64,000 bases of DNA. Source: Tubulanus polymorphus (taxonomy: Eukaryota > Nemertea > Palaeonemertea > Tubulaniformes > Tubulanidae). The translations under genes and the position numbers were made by a program. Below the pieces are notes generated by a model. The model was given only the letters and a program-made list of their open reading frames with translations, searched no databases and was not told the DNA's origin. Every line of letters begins with the position of its first letter. The first letter of the stretch is position 1. Of the stretch, positions 49,353-60,459 are shown piece by piece. The stretch lies in NCBI RefSeq assembly GCF_964204645.1, contig NC_134034.1:4250072-4314071 (forward strand), written 5' to 3'.

Positions 49353-50419
49353 TAAATTGTTCGCCCCTTTAGTTCTCGACGTACACGGGTACTGGTCATA
49401 AAAGTTCACGAGTACATGGGCATACAAACTTGAAATGGTCCGCCCATTATGCCCTAGTAAGTCAGACTACCACACTGGGCGGACTAAACTTATCAACTAA
49501 AGCAAGCAGTCGATATACACTGGCGGATACCGATGGATCCTCACTTGCCGCAAGTGGAATCTTCGATTGTAAGGTCGGAATTTTCCGATTCAGTTCATAA
49601 AAGGAGAACCGTAGCAAGTCCAAAGAAAATGGCGATCTCATAACAACAGATGTCACGGCGTGACGATCAGTAGGTTGTCAAAATTACGTTTACGAAAACG
49701 ATCCGGCCGACTGCGAGAAACAAGGCATCGTTTTAGCCTAAAACGTGTGCGACAAGTTTGTTTTTTCGGTCAAACAACCCATTCTGTTGGACTCGTTTAA
49801 ATACATATATACTGTCGGGCATCTTCAGCACAAGAAGAATTCGCATCAAACGATTGCGGATTAATTAAAACCTCGTTGTCTTGCGGTTCCCGTTACGGAA
49901 ATTGGAAGCGGCGATGATCTTTAAGTGTCGATATTCGAAATCCGCATCAATAATCATCGAACACGGGGCTACACATGTTGTTGGTAGGCTAACACGTTTA
50001 ATTCGCTCGAAGTCGAGAGTGCGCCGTTTTCTGGGCCACGTTTTCTTTTTTTTACCTGAGGAAAAAGTATCAGCGATGTGACGCCGAATGTCGATGAGAT
50101 TTGACATGTGACATATATTTTTCCGACATATTTTTCCGCTCGTAATATCGGTAACTGCCTACGCGACCGGAAACGGAAGTCGGCTGATGGTAGCGTCTCT
50201 CGACCGTTGCCGGATGCATTTTTTCATCATTTACATGGTTGGAACAGGACATAAAGTCACATTTATGTAAATAGAAGTCAACCGTTATAAACAGATATAA
50301 ATATACAGCCGTTGTAGCTATCGTGACAAGCCCAGTTCTAATTCTAATGTATATACATTTCAATTTATCAGTCCGTTATTGAGTGTCCCATCGGAAGAGT
50401 GTTACCTCATTCTTACAAC

Positions 50420-50749
50420 CATCCTCCGCAGGCAGGTAATCGTACCTGGTGGTATCGCTACACTCAGCTGAGGCACGAACCCTGCCACACTAGACCGGGT
50501 ACGCAGGCGCAAGCGTAGCCTTACCGGACGAAATCCTGCGGCACCAATCAGATTTCTCGTTGTATATCACTAGAGGTTATAATTTCACGGAAGGATTATG
50601 AATGGGAAAACCCGGGCTAAAATAAAACGGGATTTCTGATTGGCAAATAATGACATCTTCAAATCTGCGCGTTTAGCTGCGCACTGAGTCTAGTGTGGCA
50701 GGGTTTCGTACCGTGGCAATCTAGATGCCATCAGGTTCGGATCCCTGCC
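50420..50749. mobile_element. MITE with 9-bp target duplication, copy 2
   Basis: Shares CATCCTCC, GCACGAACCCTGCCACACTA, GGCACCAATCAGATTT, GGGAAAACCCGGGCTA, TAGTGTGGCAGGGTTTCG and CCATCAGGTTCG with the element at 2307. The extreme right GGGAGGATG is missing, yet TCTTACAAC stands on both sides (50411-50419 and 50750-50758), so the element was already shortened when it inserted or the end was trimmed later. Confidence 0.85.
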
Positions 50750-51133
50750 TCTTACAACAGATACGATGAAACCGAATACCAACTAAACATTCATGTAAAT
50801 ACTCTGAAATGAGCAGAAATCTGCCCGATATTTAAGCGGAACTACGGTATATATTTGCTAATTAGTATCGGATAGTATGGTTGCGTCTGGTGGTTTCGTG
50901 TCGTCGTGCTTACGAATTTATTTTCGTCGACGTGCACGAATCGTCCTTCGTCTTCACGAAATCGAATGTAATTAGCCGGTTCGGATATCGGATGCGGAAT
51001 AGTCTAATAAACGGCTGCGTGAAGCAGATTGCAACGACAGACACTTCGTTAAAACGGAGTCGTGCGTCATTTACGCGAAGCTTTGTTTATTTAATTATAC
51101 TAGCGGCTAGAAACTGATTTGCAATTGCAATAT

Positions 51134-51322
<189 letters not shown>

Positions 51323-51324
51323 CT

Positions 51325-52615
51325 TCGTCCTAGTATGAGTTTTATATATGTATAACATAACTGAGTACCTGTTGCCCTCCTAAGCTCCGGAAGTCTTCCC
51401 CCAGTTACATATTCATACCCGAGTCCGACCCCATTCGCCGATGAAATCCTAATATTCACCCTCGGTTCCGTATATCATTCCCGCGTGTAACAAGATATCT
51501 TAGTGTACGTTCTGTAGGTCGTCGATATATTCTGGTCCACCTGAGCTTCTCTGGGCTGCTCGTTTCTCTCAGCGGAGTACTCCGAACGCTGAACGAGATT
51601 TCCTGTCTAAACGAACGGAATCGGAACCAAGATGGTGGTTCAACGATTGTTATGAACATTCAAGCAGAGTGAAACGAGCAGCCCGCTAAATTCCGATCCG
51701 AGTTAAGTGCATGTACACCTAAGATCCTGTTTGTTTGTAGTTTGAATCCGGACTAAATTGATGTATCTTTTGTTCTACTTTATATGTATATATGTAGATA
51801 AATCCGGATGAGGGGTGGCGACCCCTTTGTTTTCGGTCTCTCATCGCCTAGCGCAAAGAACGAACATTTCAAGCAGTGCCAAAACTGCGGGTAGTTTTCA
51901 TTTCTTGTTCCTTCCGTAATTTTTTTAAAAAACTGGTTCCGGGCTTTCTTTTGCAGTTTGATTTCATCTTTGCTTTATATTTAGTGGACGCTCGTTTCCT
52001 GCAATAGCCACTTGCTTCCCTTGGGAAAAATATCTATCGCACTCTCCCGAGATATTCGCGACATCGACCAGTTCGACTTCGACCACATTCGATAAAAACT
52101 GTTCCTGTTTCAAAGTACATATAGTGACTACGAACCTCAGCTACATCACTGCAGAACTTGTCACGAGGAACAAGCACTTCATAAATTTTTATCATGATCA
52201 TTATCATTGGTGGGCAAACTACATATGCGTGCATAGATGTTTTGAGAGGTCAAATTGTCTTCAGTTGGTTGTTAATTATAAGCCTATGCAGCCTGCAAGC
52301 CCGGTCCAGACGTCGACAACGCTGTTGAAGCCGGCTATGGTTGACAGTCAATTCATCGATTAACTCGATCCGGAAATTTTGACATTGAGCCACCGATTAC
52401 AGGCCAATTTTTATCACAGGAACTGTTCATTTCCAAATAAGTAAGGCCTAGTAAATTGGTCTATTTGTTTTCTTGTGGATTATACGAATTTTACCAGTTT
52501 AATCAATCGAGTAAGTGACAGACTCTTACTCTGTTCCACTAAAAATTGATTTTGTTTTTGAAATAACGCCAGATTGTCTTTCAAAGCAAACTCTTACATG
52601 GTACAAAATCGCAGA
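51325..52615. other. No gene recognised
   Basis: The short ORFs at 51456, 52034 and 52124 lack any domain or splice context. Confidence 0.35.
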
Positions 52616-52619
52616 GTAG

Positions 52620-53085
52620 AATGGGAAACACGTAACACCAGCTATCCCGCCAGACGGCGTGACAAATACTTTGTCTTTTGTATATACATGTGTAATAGTT
52701 TTCCTCCATATACCATGTAAATGGTTGGAGTGTAAATAAAATCGTAATCGTAATCGTAATCGTAATCGTAATCGTAATATTTCATTGTCAAAATTAGTTC
52801 ATTTTCAATGAGCTCTGAACTGAATTTTCAAGCTTCCGAATCAATTTATTATCACAGATCCCACCACGTATATTTAACAATTCAATTAACTTTATATAAT
52901 TTTTCTACTCTGATATCGGTATCGTGTTCACTGATAATTGATTTATTCAAAGAAAAGTTAAGAGAAAAGTAGTTCCAGCTTTCACGAAAAATGTAGAAGA
53001 AATCGAACGCGGAAGACCGAGTAATTAATAGCGAACCTGGCGGTTCATCGCCTGCCTGGAATCCTCGACTGCCACGCAGGTCGAT
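52620..53085 (-). repeat. Composite dispersed repeat, full reverse copy with CGTAAT tract
   Basis: From the left: CCCGCCAGACGGCGTGAC, TTTTCCTCCATATACCATG, AATGGTTGGAGTGTAAATAA, then ATCGTA repeated about six times (52740-52778), TTAGTTCATTTTCAATGAGC, AAATGTAGAAGAAATCGAAC, GCGGAAGACC, GCGAACCTGGCGG and CATCGCCTGCC. The central microsatellite lies at the place of the CGAATA tract in the copy at 27070. Confidence 0.8.
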
Positions 53086-53938
53086 TGTTGTAATTATACT
53101 AAAAAGCTCTTGCGTGGTATATATTCGACCCTGGCCGTAATTGGTCGATTACCCAAACTGACTATGTGACCACACAGTCTCGTTATGATGGGGGAGCTAC
53201 GTAAAATATTGATTGATCGTAAGTGAAAACGGTCATAAACTCATTGCGATAGCCAGAAACAAATACAACACCAGTCAGTGCGGTGTCTTACTAAATCATA
53301 GTCCGGATACAGGTTATTAGTATTAAGTAGTGATAACGTTAGAGGCGCTAATTCACTGGACGGCTTAGTGCATATTTACGTGCGTTATGTAGGTTAAGAT
53401 AAGAAATAAGAAGAATAAGTTCATAAGAAATACGGATATAGATCTCGTTAGAGTACCAGAATGGATTCCTTATAGTAACCTTTCAATATTTCGCTAAATT
53501 TGATTTAGTCATGTCAGGTAAGTTAAGTTATATACGTTACTTTATCCAGAATCAAATTCAACTTAGTCAACGAATATGTAATCGAAATAAAAGTTAAGCC
53601 GTTGAACTGGGTTCAGGGTCATTTTAAACCCGAACCACTGTTGAAATTGGTCCAGAGACAAATTCAACCCAGACCGGTGAACTTCGTGAATCACTTCTTA
53701 AGGAACGGATATTTCGATGTTTCGATCAACGAGAAATTAAACGCATTCTATACAAATTATTTCATTTTCTATTACATATATATCAAATTAGAAAAGTAAG
53801 TCACGATAAACTTCTAAAGCCTAATACTTAATACTTGATAGTCTCATAATATAATTAGTCATAATAATTAATAATACTCTCAATGGTATACTCTAATACT
53901 TATTCACGATTGGTAGAACACTATATCCGTGTTGACGC

Positions 53939-54099
53939 GATGAGGAGAGAATCCCACAATGATGATAAAAAGTCCGAAAATGAAACTTCGAGATAGTAGT
54001 TTATTTCAACGTTTCGACTATATCCTAATAGTCATCTTCAGGAGTAATGAGATACTACAGAAATTATGAGATATATCATTGTGGGATTCTCTCCTCATC
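53939..54099 (-). mobile_element. Short element with hammerhead-like core and 25-bp inverted ends
   Basis: GATGAGGAGAGAATCCCACA and ATGAT begin the left end and are exactly matched in reverse at the right end. On the minus strand CTGAAGA (54041-54035), T, GACTAT, a loop, ATAGTCGAAAC and GTT follow. Stem II is a perfect 6-bp helix. Outside the core, GTAGT upstream can pair with ACTAC downstream after a short internal loop, as in natural type I hammerheads. Confidence 0.8.
54008..54041 (-). ncRNA. Hammerhead-ribozyme-like core
   Basis: The conserved positions C3 U4 G5 A6 N7 G8 A9 and G12 A13 A14 are all present, with one extra U before stem II and ACGU as a minimal stem III. This copy and 4123 have the most complete cores in the window. 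Self-cleavage is an inference. Confidence 0.55.
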
Positions 54100-54214
54100 T
54101 AATACTTATTAACTGAGTGCGGTAATTAGGTACTGTATATATTGAGAAGATTCGTGGAGTAGCCGTGTTAACCGCGTTTTAATTACATAACGTGACGGAG
54201 TAAGTACTCAATAG

Positions 54215-54530
54215 GTTAACTATTCACTTGACGCGTGAGCTTTCGCTAAAAATGTTTAGAAGCTTCATCAGGTGAATCAGTATAGTCAATGGAAAAACAA
54301 CATTATTTATAGGCAGACTGACACTTTTTATAGAGAACTGATTGAGAAGTAAATTAGTGTCAGTTCATTCAGTTCTGTCTAATAATTGTTAGTCTGCGTA
54401 TGAATACTGTTGTTTTTCCATTTACTATGCTCATTCACCCGATGATGTTTCAATACCATATGAGCGAAAGCTCGTGCGTCAAGTAAATAAGTCAAGTTAA
54501 CTATTTACTTGATTAAGTTTAACCTATATT
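54215..54530. mobile_element. Large hairpin with two facing CTGATGA...GAAA cores
   Basis: Arms of over 120 bp are inverted repeats: TCACTTGACGCGTGAGCTTT through AATGGAAAAACAACA on the left, reversed on the right, and the centre CAGACTGACACT.../AGTGTCAGTTC is also self-complementary. Minus-strand CTGATGAAGC (54271-54262) ends GCGAAAGCTC; plus-strand CCGATGATG (54439-54447) ends GCGAAAGCTC. The second core has U4 changed to C. Confidence 0.75.
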
Positions 54531-54840
54531 GTACTACTCGTCTCGTTATTTGTACACATCGAGTACGAGTCAATTAATATATTCGCCGGTTTTCTCCGGA
54601 ACAATGGAATATTAAAAAAAGATAATTTCATTATCACGCATTTATCGAATCATTCCCCCGATCTGTGTTTGCAGATGCAAAATACGCACAATATGACGAA
54701 ACTATGTTTCTTCGGGAAATAACATGCGTGTCGTCTGCGAGTCGGGAGTAAACACAACGCGCGCATACATAACAGATAATAGATATAGCGACAATACAGC
54801 TGTTCCTGAAAATTGCTGGTACTTACGGTGCTTTAGGTGT

Positions 54841-55058
<218 letters not shown>

Positions 55059-55389
55059 GAAAACGCATCGGGAATAATTGCGGAGAACTTTGTGAAACAA
55101 GCTGCTGCGATCCATCATAATTGATGTATAGATAACGAAGTTTAAACTGAGAAGTTTCATTTATCGGATTGTAGATTACCGACTTTCTAACTTTATTTGC
55201 TAAATTTCGCGATTAAAAAAGCAATACTTGTTCGACAGTTTATGTTTCGACTCAATATAAACGAAGCCTTTAGCAACATACTCATTTGAAAAGGAATTGG
55301 ACCAATCATTTTAGCTCAGTAAGTTTCAATTTTCTTTTGATTATGGGCTTTTTTGCCTATACCGACCGATTTTTTCATAAATTTTCGCA

Positions 55390-55511
55390 ATGGGGGGAGA
55401 CCGGAGAATAATCATAGACCGAGATACTCGGTTGCCACAGGGCTTGAACTCATAAATCCTGGATTGACGAGACCATTGACCGGCAGTCTAACCCACTCGG
55501 CCACAGCCACT
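55390..55511 (-). mobile_element. tRNA-derived SINE, reverse orientation, second copy
   Basis: On the minus strand: GTGGCCGAGTGGGTTAGACT (A box), GCCGGTCAATGGTCTCGTC, then GAGTTCAAGCCCTG (mutated B box). It matches the head at 42723-42802 closely, and the body is truncated. Confidence 0.7.
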
Positions 55512-55514
55512 CAA

Positions 55515-56365
55515 CGTGATATGTTTTAATGCAGGGACGTATTCGCAAAAGACATATTCGCAAATGTTTTCTTACTAAGTTAGTTGCTAACTATGTATGG
55601 TTAAACTATATGTTGTAAGGAACTTAACAAGAAACTATAGGCTTGGTAAGGTTACATAAATACGTCTGCTGGAGCCTAACTATTTGGCCATACGTTAGAA
55701 AAGGAACGTAAATTACCATCATGTTTTCATCTCAGATACGTAACTCGAACTACACCTGGAACCAAGTTCCATATTTGAAATCAATTGCTATTCGACTCTG
55801 AACGATGATTATATGGATTGAAATTCGATTCCGAAGAACGATAAACAGGAATTCGACTCCGTTTTTAAATGTTCGATTGCGAGCATGTTTTCAGCCATCT
55901 AACTCGCGCGGAGCTTGATCATCAAGGGGCGTTCAAAACGCCGGTTTACATTTCACAAAGCTTCCACCACACTGGATTCGGTTCCAGTGAAGTTTGGATC
56001 GACTTTACTCTACAATCGAACAAACACTGTTATTCAAATAGTTTCATATCATAAAACGTAGAAGACTGTAAAAAAAGAACGAATATCAACTCAGCCGTCA
56101 TAGAATCCGCGAATGGAGGTAGGCCTATCATGTTTTGTGATAAAATCTTCTATTTTGTGACTTTGTTCTAATTCGGTTCAGGTGTAGATCCATTTCGACT
56201 GTGGATATACGTGCAGTTAGGGCACGTAGGTTAAGATATATAAATTATCTTAGATTCTAAAAGAGTCAAATTCAAGTTGTTCATACACGTAGAACTGCGT
56301 GTGTTCAGTGTCAGTTAAACTATAATATGTTGATTGAACTCGTTCAGTTAATTAGAAATTTGTCG
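55515..56365. other. No feature recognised
   Basis: The 61-codon frame at 55869 shows no domain. No repeat was noticed. Confidence 0.35.
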
Positions 56366-56369
56366 ATGT

Positions 56370-56575
56370 TTTGGCGAGGGGGGTGGGGGGGGGGCGCCAA
56401 AATGAAGGTTCGTTTAGGCGCCAAAACGGGATATTCTTTGTTTTGGCGCGCCAAAACGCACTGAAGAGAAAATTTGACGTTTTTTTCGATTCGGCGTTAT
56501 CGCGTTCTGGCGCCCTCATTTGCATACCAGGAATTTAACGTTATGGCCCTAATCAGCCACGATACATAAAGAATA
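56370..56575. mobile_element. Truncated relative of the TTTTGGCG foldback element
   Basis: TTTTGGCG, a G-rich spacer, GGCGCCAAAATGAAGGTTCG, GTTTTGGCGCGCCAAAACGC and the terminal GGCGCCCTCATTTGCATACC then GGCCCTAATCAGCCAC match one side of the element at 3201. The other arm is missing. Confidence 0.8.
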
Positions 56576-56837
56576 ACCCGGCTAAAAAGAAACGTGATTT
56601 CGGACAATGACATTACGACAAAGCTGCGAAGCTGAGTCGAGAAGAAACACAAAATCCGTGTGTGATGAAAAACGAGATAAGCCATCATCAGGCGCACCGA
56701 GAGCAGAATGAAATAACATTCGCTGTCTTCGTTCCCTGGTTTTTGTTGTTAAATGACTTAATCCTTAAATCTTAATCCTTTAATCTTTTTCCCTTTGTTC
56801 AATAGTATAAATATTCAGTTATTTCATTCTGTTCTCA

Positions 56838-56953
56838 GTACGCCTGATGATGGCCAATAGTATTTAGCCGAAACGTTGCTCGAAATATAGATATCATTTT
56901 AATATAGAAGTTTCATTTTTGGCTGAATTCATCGTGGGATTTCTCTCGTTAGC
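56838..56953 (+). mobile_element. Hammerhead-like element 3' part
   Basis: CTGATGA (56844-56850), T, GGCCAATAGTATTTAGCC, GAAACGTTGC, then TTTTTGGCTGAATTCAT and the CGTGGGATTTCTCTCGT terminus near 56932-56948. The same tail follows the core at 32071. Stem II here has a mismatch. Confidence 0.7.
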
Positions 56954-57281
56954 TGCGAAGCCTTAAGCGCGTGGTGGGTCTATTCGCGCAGCACAGGTTT
57001 CTCCTTAGGGGTTGTGTCGCGATGCAACGCGTTACAAATTACCCGCTGAGGGAGGAAGCAAAGTTGAAGTTTGCGTAGAAATCTGATAAAACCGGTTAAT
57101 TTGAAGTGTGCGTTCCGGGCCGACACATGAGCCGAACTTTTTGTACCCAGTCCCACAGCGTTCGAGACCCGGGTTCGGTCCCCGGCGAGTACGTATTATT
57201 TCAGTGTCACTTCTCTAAATCGCTACATCGGTGGAGAACGTTGAATTTAGTGGATCCAGATCCGGTTCGCTCCGTTTACCT

Positions 57282-57394
57282 TGGGTCCAGTTCCACAGTA
57301 GCGAGTTATGATTTATCTCTGAGTTAACTCATTGAAAATGAACTAACTTAAACTCAGAGTTAACTCTACCTAAGAACTGTGGAACTGGGTCCAG
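57282..57394. mobile_element. Small GTTCCACAGT MITE, best copy
   Basis: The ends TTGGGTCCAGTTCCACAGTA and AACTGTGGAACTGGGTCCA are a nearly perfect inverted pair. The interior has TCTGAGTTAACTC and CTCAGAGTTAACTC in inverted orientation around ATTGAAAATGAACT. Confidence 0.85.
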
Positions 57395-57817
57395 GTCATT
57401 TTTAACGATTCAAACCCGGAGGCAACGTGAGCGGAATCATACTGTAAATCACGTTGGGCTGACAAAGATGAAAAAAATGCAGTTTTTCTTCGCCGAGTAG
57501 CAACGAGGCTTCTGCCCGTGTAACGACTACATCGTTGCGGCGCAGGGGTAACAGCTGCTCCGGTTCTCGTCGGATTCTACTCCTCTCAGTTAACGTCGAG
57601 TAGCTTTGTACTCCTACTTGACAATCGGGACGGAACCTGTTGAGATCGTGAGAGCGCGGTAGTTATATCAATTCACCGTTTGAAGGGTTGTTCGCCGATC
57701 TTCAAAATTAATCGTCCACCCGGCGCAATACGGAACAACATTTTAACGTAAACAACGATCGAATTCTATTTCGGTTTCAATATTTCTGATTATATATAGA
57801 TGCCGATTTCACATATC

Positions 57818-57948
57818 TGGGGCCTGTTGCACAGTCGTGACTCAAGTCCAAAAGTGGTCTTAAATCTTAAGACTGGTCTTAAGTTGTTATATCGGCTAGA
57901 GAACTAAGTCGGAGCAAGTCTAAGTCATGACTATGCAACCGGCCCCAG
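57818..57948. mobile_element. GGGCCGGTTGCACAG-type MITE, copy 2
   Basis: TGGGGCCTGTTGCACAGTCG and CTATGCAACCGGCCCCA are inverted ends. TCTTAAGACTGGTCTTAAG lies inside. The termini are sharper than in the copy at 24640. Confidence 0.8.
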
Positions 57949-57954
57949 AAGATC

Positions 57955-59215
57955 AAGTTGCTCAAATTATCCAGTGGATGTACATTGAAAATATTAAGTG
58001 TTATAATATCAATTGAGGGGGCCAAATGAAGCAAATTGCTCATTACTTTCACCATTTACGATTTCACCGAGGACCTTAATGTCTGACATACCACGGATTG
58101 GTAATCACTAGCATCGTAGAGCGACGCAGATCACTGTCGTGAAAAAAAAACTCTTCCATGACTCGGTGAATTGCTGATATATAACGGCCTTAGAAATGAC
58201 CTTGAAATGCAATCAAGTGATTCACTTAGTAGAATATATGCTGGTCAAAAACTAGTCCTGGCGCTAGTCCAGTATACGACATTATAGTGCGTGTGTAGAG
58301 TTACACTGCGTTCTTCGGTTAGTGTTAACAGCGTTTGACAGTTGACAGTTGACAGTGGACAGTTAGAGTAAACGACGAGACGAGCTGGCAACCTGTCAAC
58401 CATGACTGCAGTGTGGCTTTTATTTCATCTGCCTTTTGCTGATATTTTTCTTCATTATATAGAGTGTCATTGTTTATCACATATGCATTGTGTAAGAATC
58501 ATAAGGCTGCGGATAACATAGGCCTATATATGTTTAATATTTCGAAAATACCAAAAAAGGTACATGAATAAAATTGCAAATCTATTTCTGGGGCACATTC
58601 GCATGCGATTTCACTGTCGAAACAGGCAAGTTCATGCGTGAATAAGCGTCCCCATATTTACCTATTTAAGTTCATGCTGCATTGAGCGTTACGTTATTTC
58701 GGTATAAAAACGAAATATCAACAACCAATCTATCAGCACAGATAGCAGCTGATTCAAACATGAATTCTATCTAACCTCAAAAAGCGCCGGGGATAATTGA
58801 TTTCGTAAAGATGTCCTACCATGTCTGCGACAAGGCATTTATTCTTTAAGCCAGCTCCAGAAACACATTCGCCAGGGGCAACCGCTTAACGCCGAATCGC
58901 CGAAACGCCGGATTTTTCCGGACTGCGATACAGACCCAAGATTATTACACCAGCGTTTAGCCTTTTACGAAGTGGATATTTAACCGTATACGGATAAGTA
59001 TTTACTTCCATTATTTTACCGCACATTATTACTATATATATATATAGTATTAACTAATAAAACTAACAATAAAATCATTATATTGGGTCTAGGGCTAGGG
59101 TTTTGATAGGGTTAGTGTCAAAAGGGTGAGAAGAGGGTCCAGAGGGTTCCGTTTTGCCCCTAGGGATAGGATTAGGGTAAGGTGAGGTACTATAGATAGT
59201 TAAAACATTCACATG
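57955..59215. other. No gene; minor tandem motifs
   Basis: GACAGTT is repeated about four times at 58332-58362. Near 59090-59180 several TAGGG/TTAGGG strings occur irregularly; they do not form a telomeric array. Confidence 0.4.
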
Positions 59216-59220
59216 ATTGT

Positions 59221-59297
59221 CAGCGAGCTCGTTGGTCTAGTGGTATGACGCTGCGCTCGTAATCGTATCGGTGGGGTTTCAATTCGATCGAATTGCA
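59221..59297 (+). mobile_element. tRNA-like sequence, SINE head or tRNA pseudogene
   Basis: GCTCGTTGGTCTAGTGGTAT matches the D-arm/A-box region of Asp/Gly-type tRNAs. GGGTTTCAATTCGATC stands where the T arm belongs but does not give a clean B box or acceptor closure. It is probably a degraded tRNA-derived sequence. Confidence 0.5.
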
Positions 59298-59388
59298 GAT
59301 GCCCACGACGTTTACTTTTTAATGATATGTCTTTCTCTTCTAATGCAACCAGACGACGTGTCGTTCATCTTGGGTTATCATAGGGAGG

Positions 59389-59945
59389 ATGTGTAGGGTG
59401 TCACATGTCAAACGTCCTGTGGAGTCGTCACCTAACTGGTGTGTAGGGTGTCTACCTGTCAACCGTCCTGTGGAGTCGTCACCTAACTGGTGTGTAGGGT
59501 GTCATCTGTCAACCGTCCTGTGGAGTCGTCACCTAACTGGTGTGTAGGGTGTCATCTGTCAACCGTCCTGTGGAGTCGTCACCTAACTGGTGTGTAGGGT
59601 GTCATCTGTCAACCGTCCTGTGGAGTTACCACCTAACTGGTGTGTAGGGTGTCATCTGTCAAGCGTCCTGTGGAGTCGTCACCTAACTGGTGTGTAGGGT
59701 GTCATCTGTCAACCGTCCTGTGGAGTCGTCACCTAACTGGTGTGTAGGGTGTCATCTGTCAACCGTCCTGTGGAGTCGTCACCTAACTGAGGGTGTCATC
59801 TGTCAACCGTCCTGTGGAGTCATCACCTAACTGGTGTGTAGGGTGTCATCTGTCATCCGTCCTGTGGAGTCGTCACCTAACTGGTGTGTTGGGTGTCATC
59901 TGTCAACCGTCATTTAGAGTCATCACCCTAGTATGTAAGGTGTCG
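59389..59945 (+). repeat. 50-bp minisatellite, about 11 units
   Basis: The unit is TGTGTAGGGTGTCATCTGTC, AACCGTCCTGTGGAGTCGTC, ACCTAACTGG. Starts fall at about 59390, 59440, 59490 and so on. One unit near 59790 has lost TGTGT plus flanking bases, one near 59625 has TTACC in place of CGTCA-type sequence, and the last units decay. Outer units are more divergent than inner ones, as expected for unequal exchange. Confidence 0.96.
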
Positions 59946-60110
59946 CGTGTCATCAGCTGTAGAATATGGATCCCCAATCAAGGATCTATTTTCATGGAAT
60001 TTCTTTTAGTTCCATATTACTACGCTTTTATATTTCAGCTTGCGCATTAATTCCCCGATTTACTCCAAAAGTATCTCTACACGTTGCACTATAATGTCGT
60101 ATATCGGACT

Positions 60111-60455
60111 TAAGGCGGGCGTAGGTCGGCCTTGCGACGGCTTGCGACTCACTGCGACGCGACTCACTGCGATCGCCAGCGACGATCGCGTCGCAACGAC
60201 TCACCGACCTACGCTACCTTGCGACTGCCAGCGACGGGTTGCGACTGCCAGCGACGCCAATCGCAATGAGTCGCATATGTTCTACTTTCTGCGACGCGAT
60301 GCGACCGTCGCAACCGATCTACGCGCTCTTGCGACTGGGAGCAACTAGTCGCACACAGTCGCTGACAATCGCGTCGCAACCGAATTACGCCCCCGCTTGT
60401 GACGCAACGCGACGATCGCGTCGCGTCGCAAGGTCGACCTACGCCCGGCTTTAGG
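60111..60455. mobile_element. Foldback element of GCGAC/GTCGC motifs
   Basis: The ends TAAGGCGGGCGTAGGTCGGC and GTCGACCTACGCCCGGCTTTA are inverted. Inside, GCGACT, GCGACG and their complements alternate densely (for example GACGATCGCGTCGC), along with a few CGACCTACGC-type copies of the terminus. The architecture is like the 3201 element: one short self-complementary motif iterated inside long inverted ends. ORFs here are repeat translations. Confidence 0.8.
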
Positions 60456-60459
60456 CCCT

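Larger units (their letters stand above)
47582..49790. mobile_element. Possible 2.2-kb interval bounded by inverted 40-bp repeats
   Basis: CCAACAGAATGGGTTGTTTG then ACCGAAAAAACAAACTTGTC (47582-47621) recurs as an exact reverse complement near 49751-49790, and similarity continues inward over an ACGTTTTAGGCTA-like stretch. The interval holds a 105-codon ORF (48164-48481, starting MAPSYIPIPGAGLA) with no recognised domain, a fragment of the CGGCCGGCCG repeat and a SINE remnant. It could be one transposon or two solitary inverted copies of a short repeat. Confidence 0.45.

Noticed and set aside
59090-59185. Internal telomeric repeat
   Set aside because: TAGGG strings are irregular in spacing and number, with no TTAGGG tandem array.
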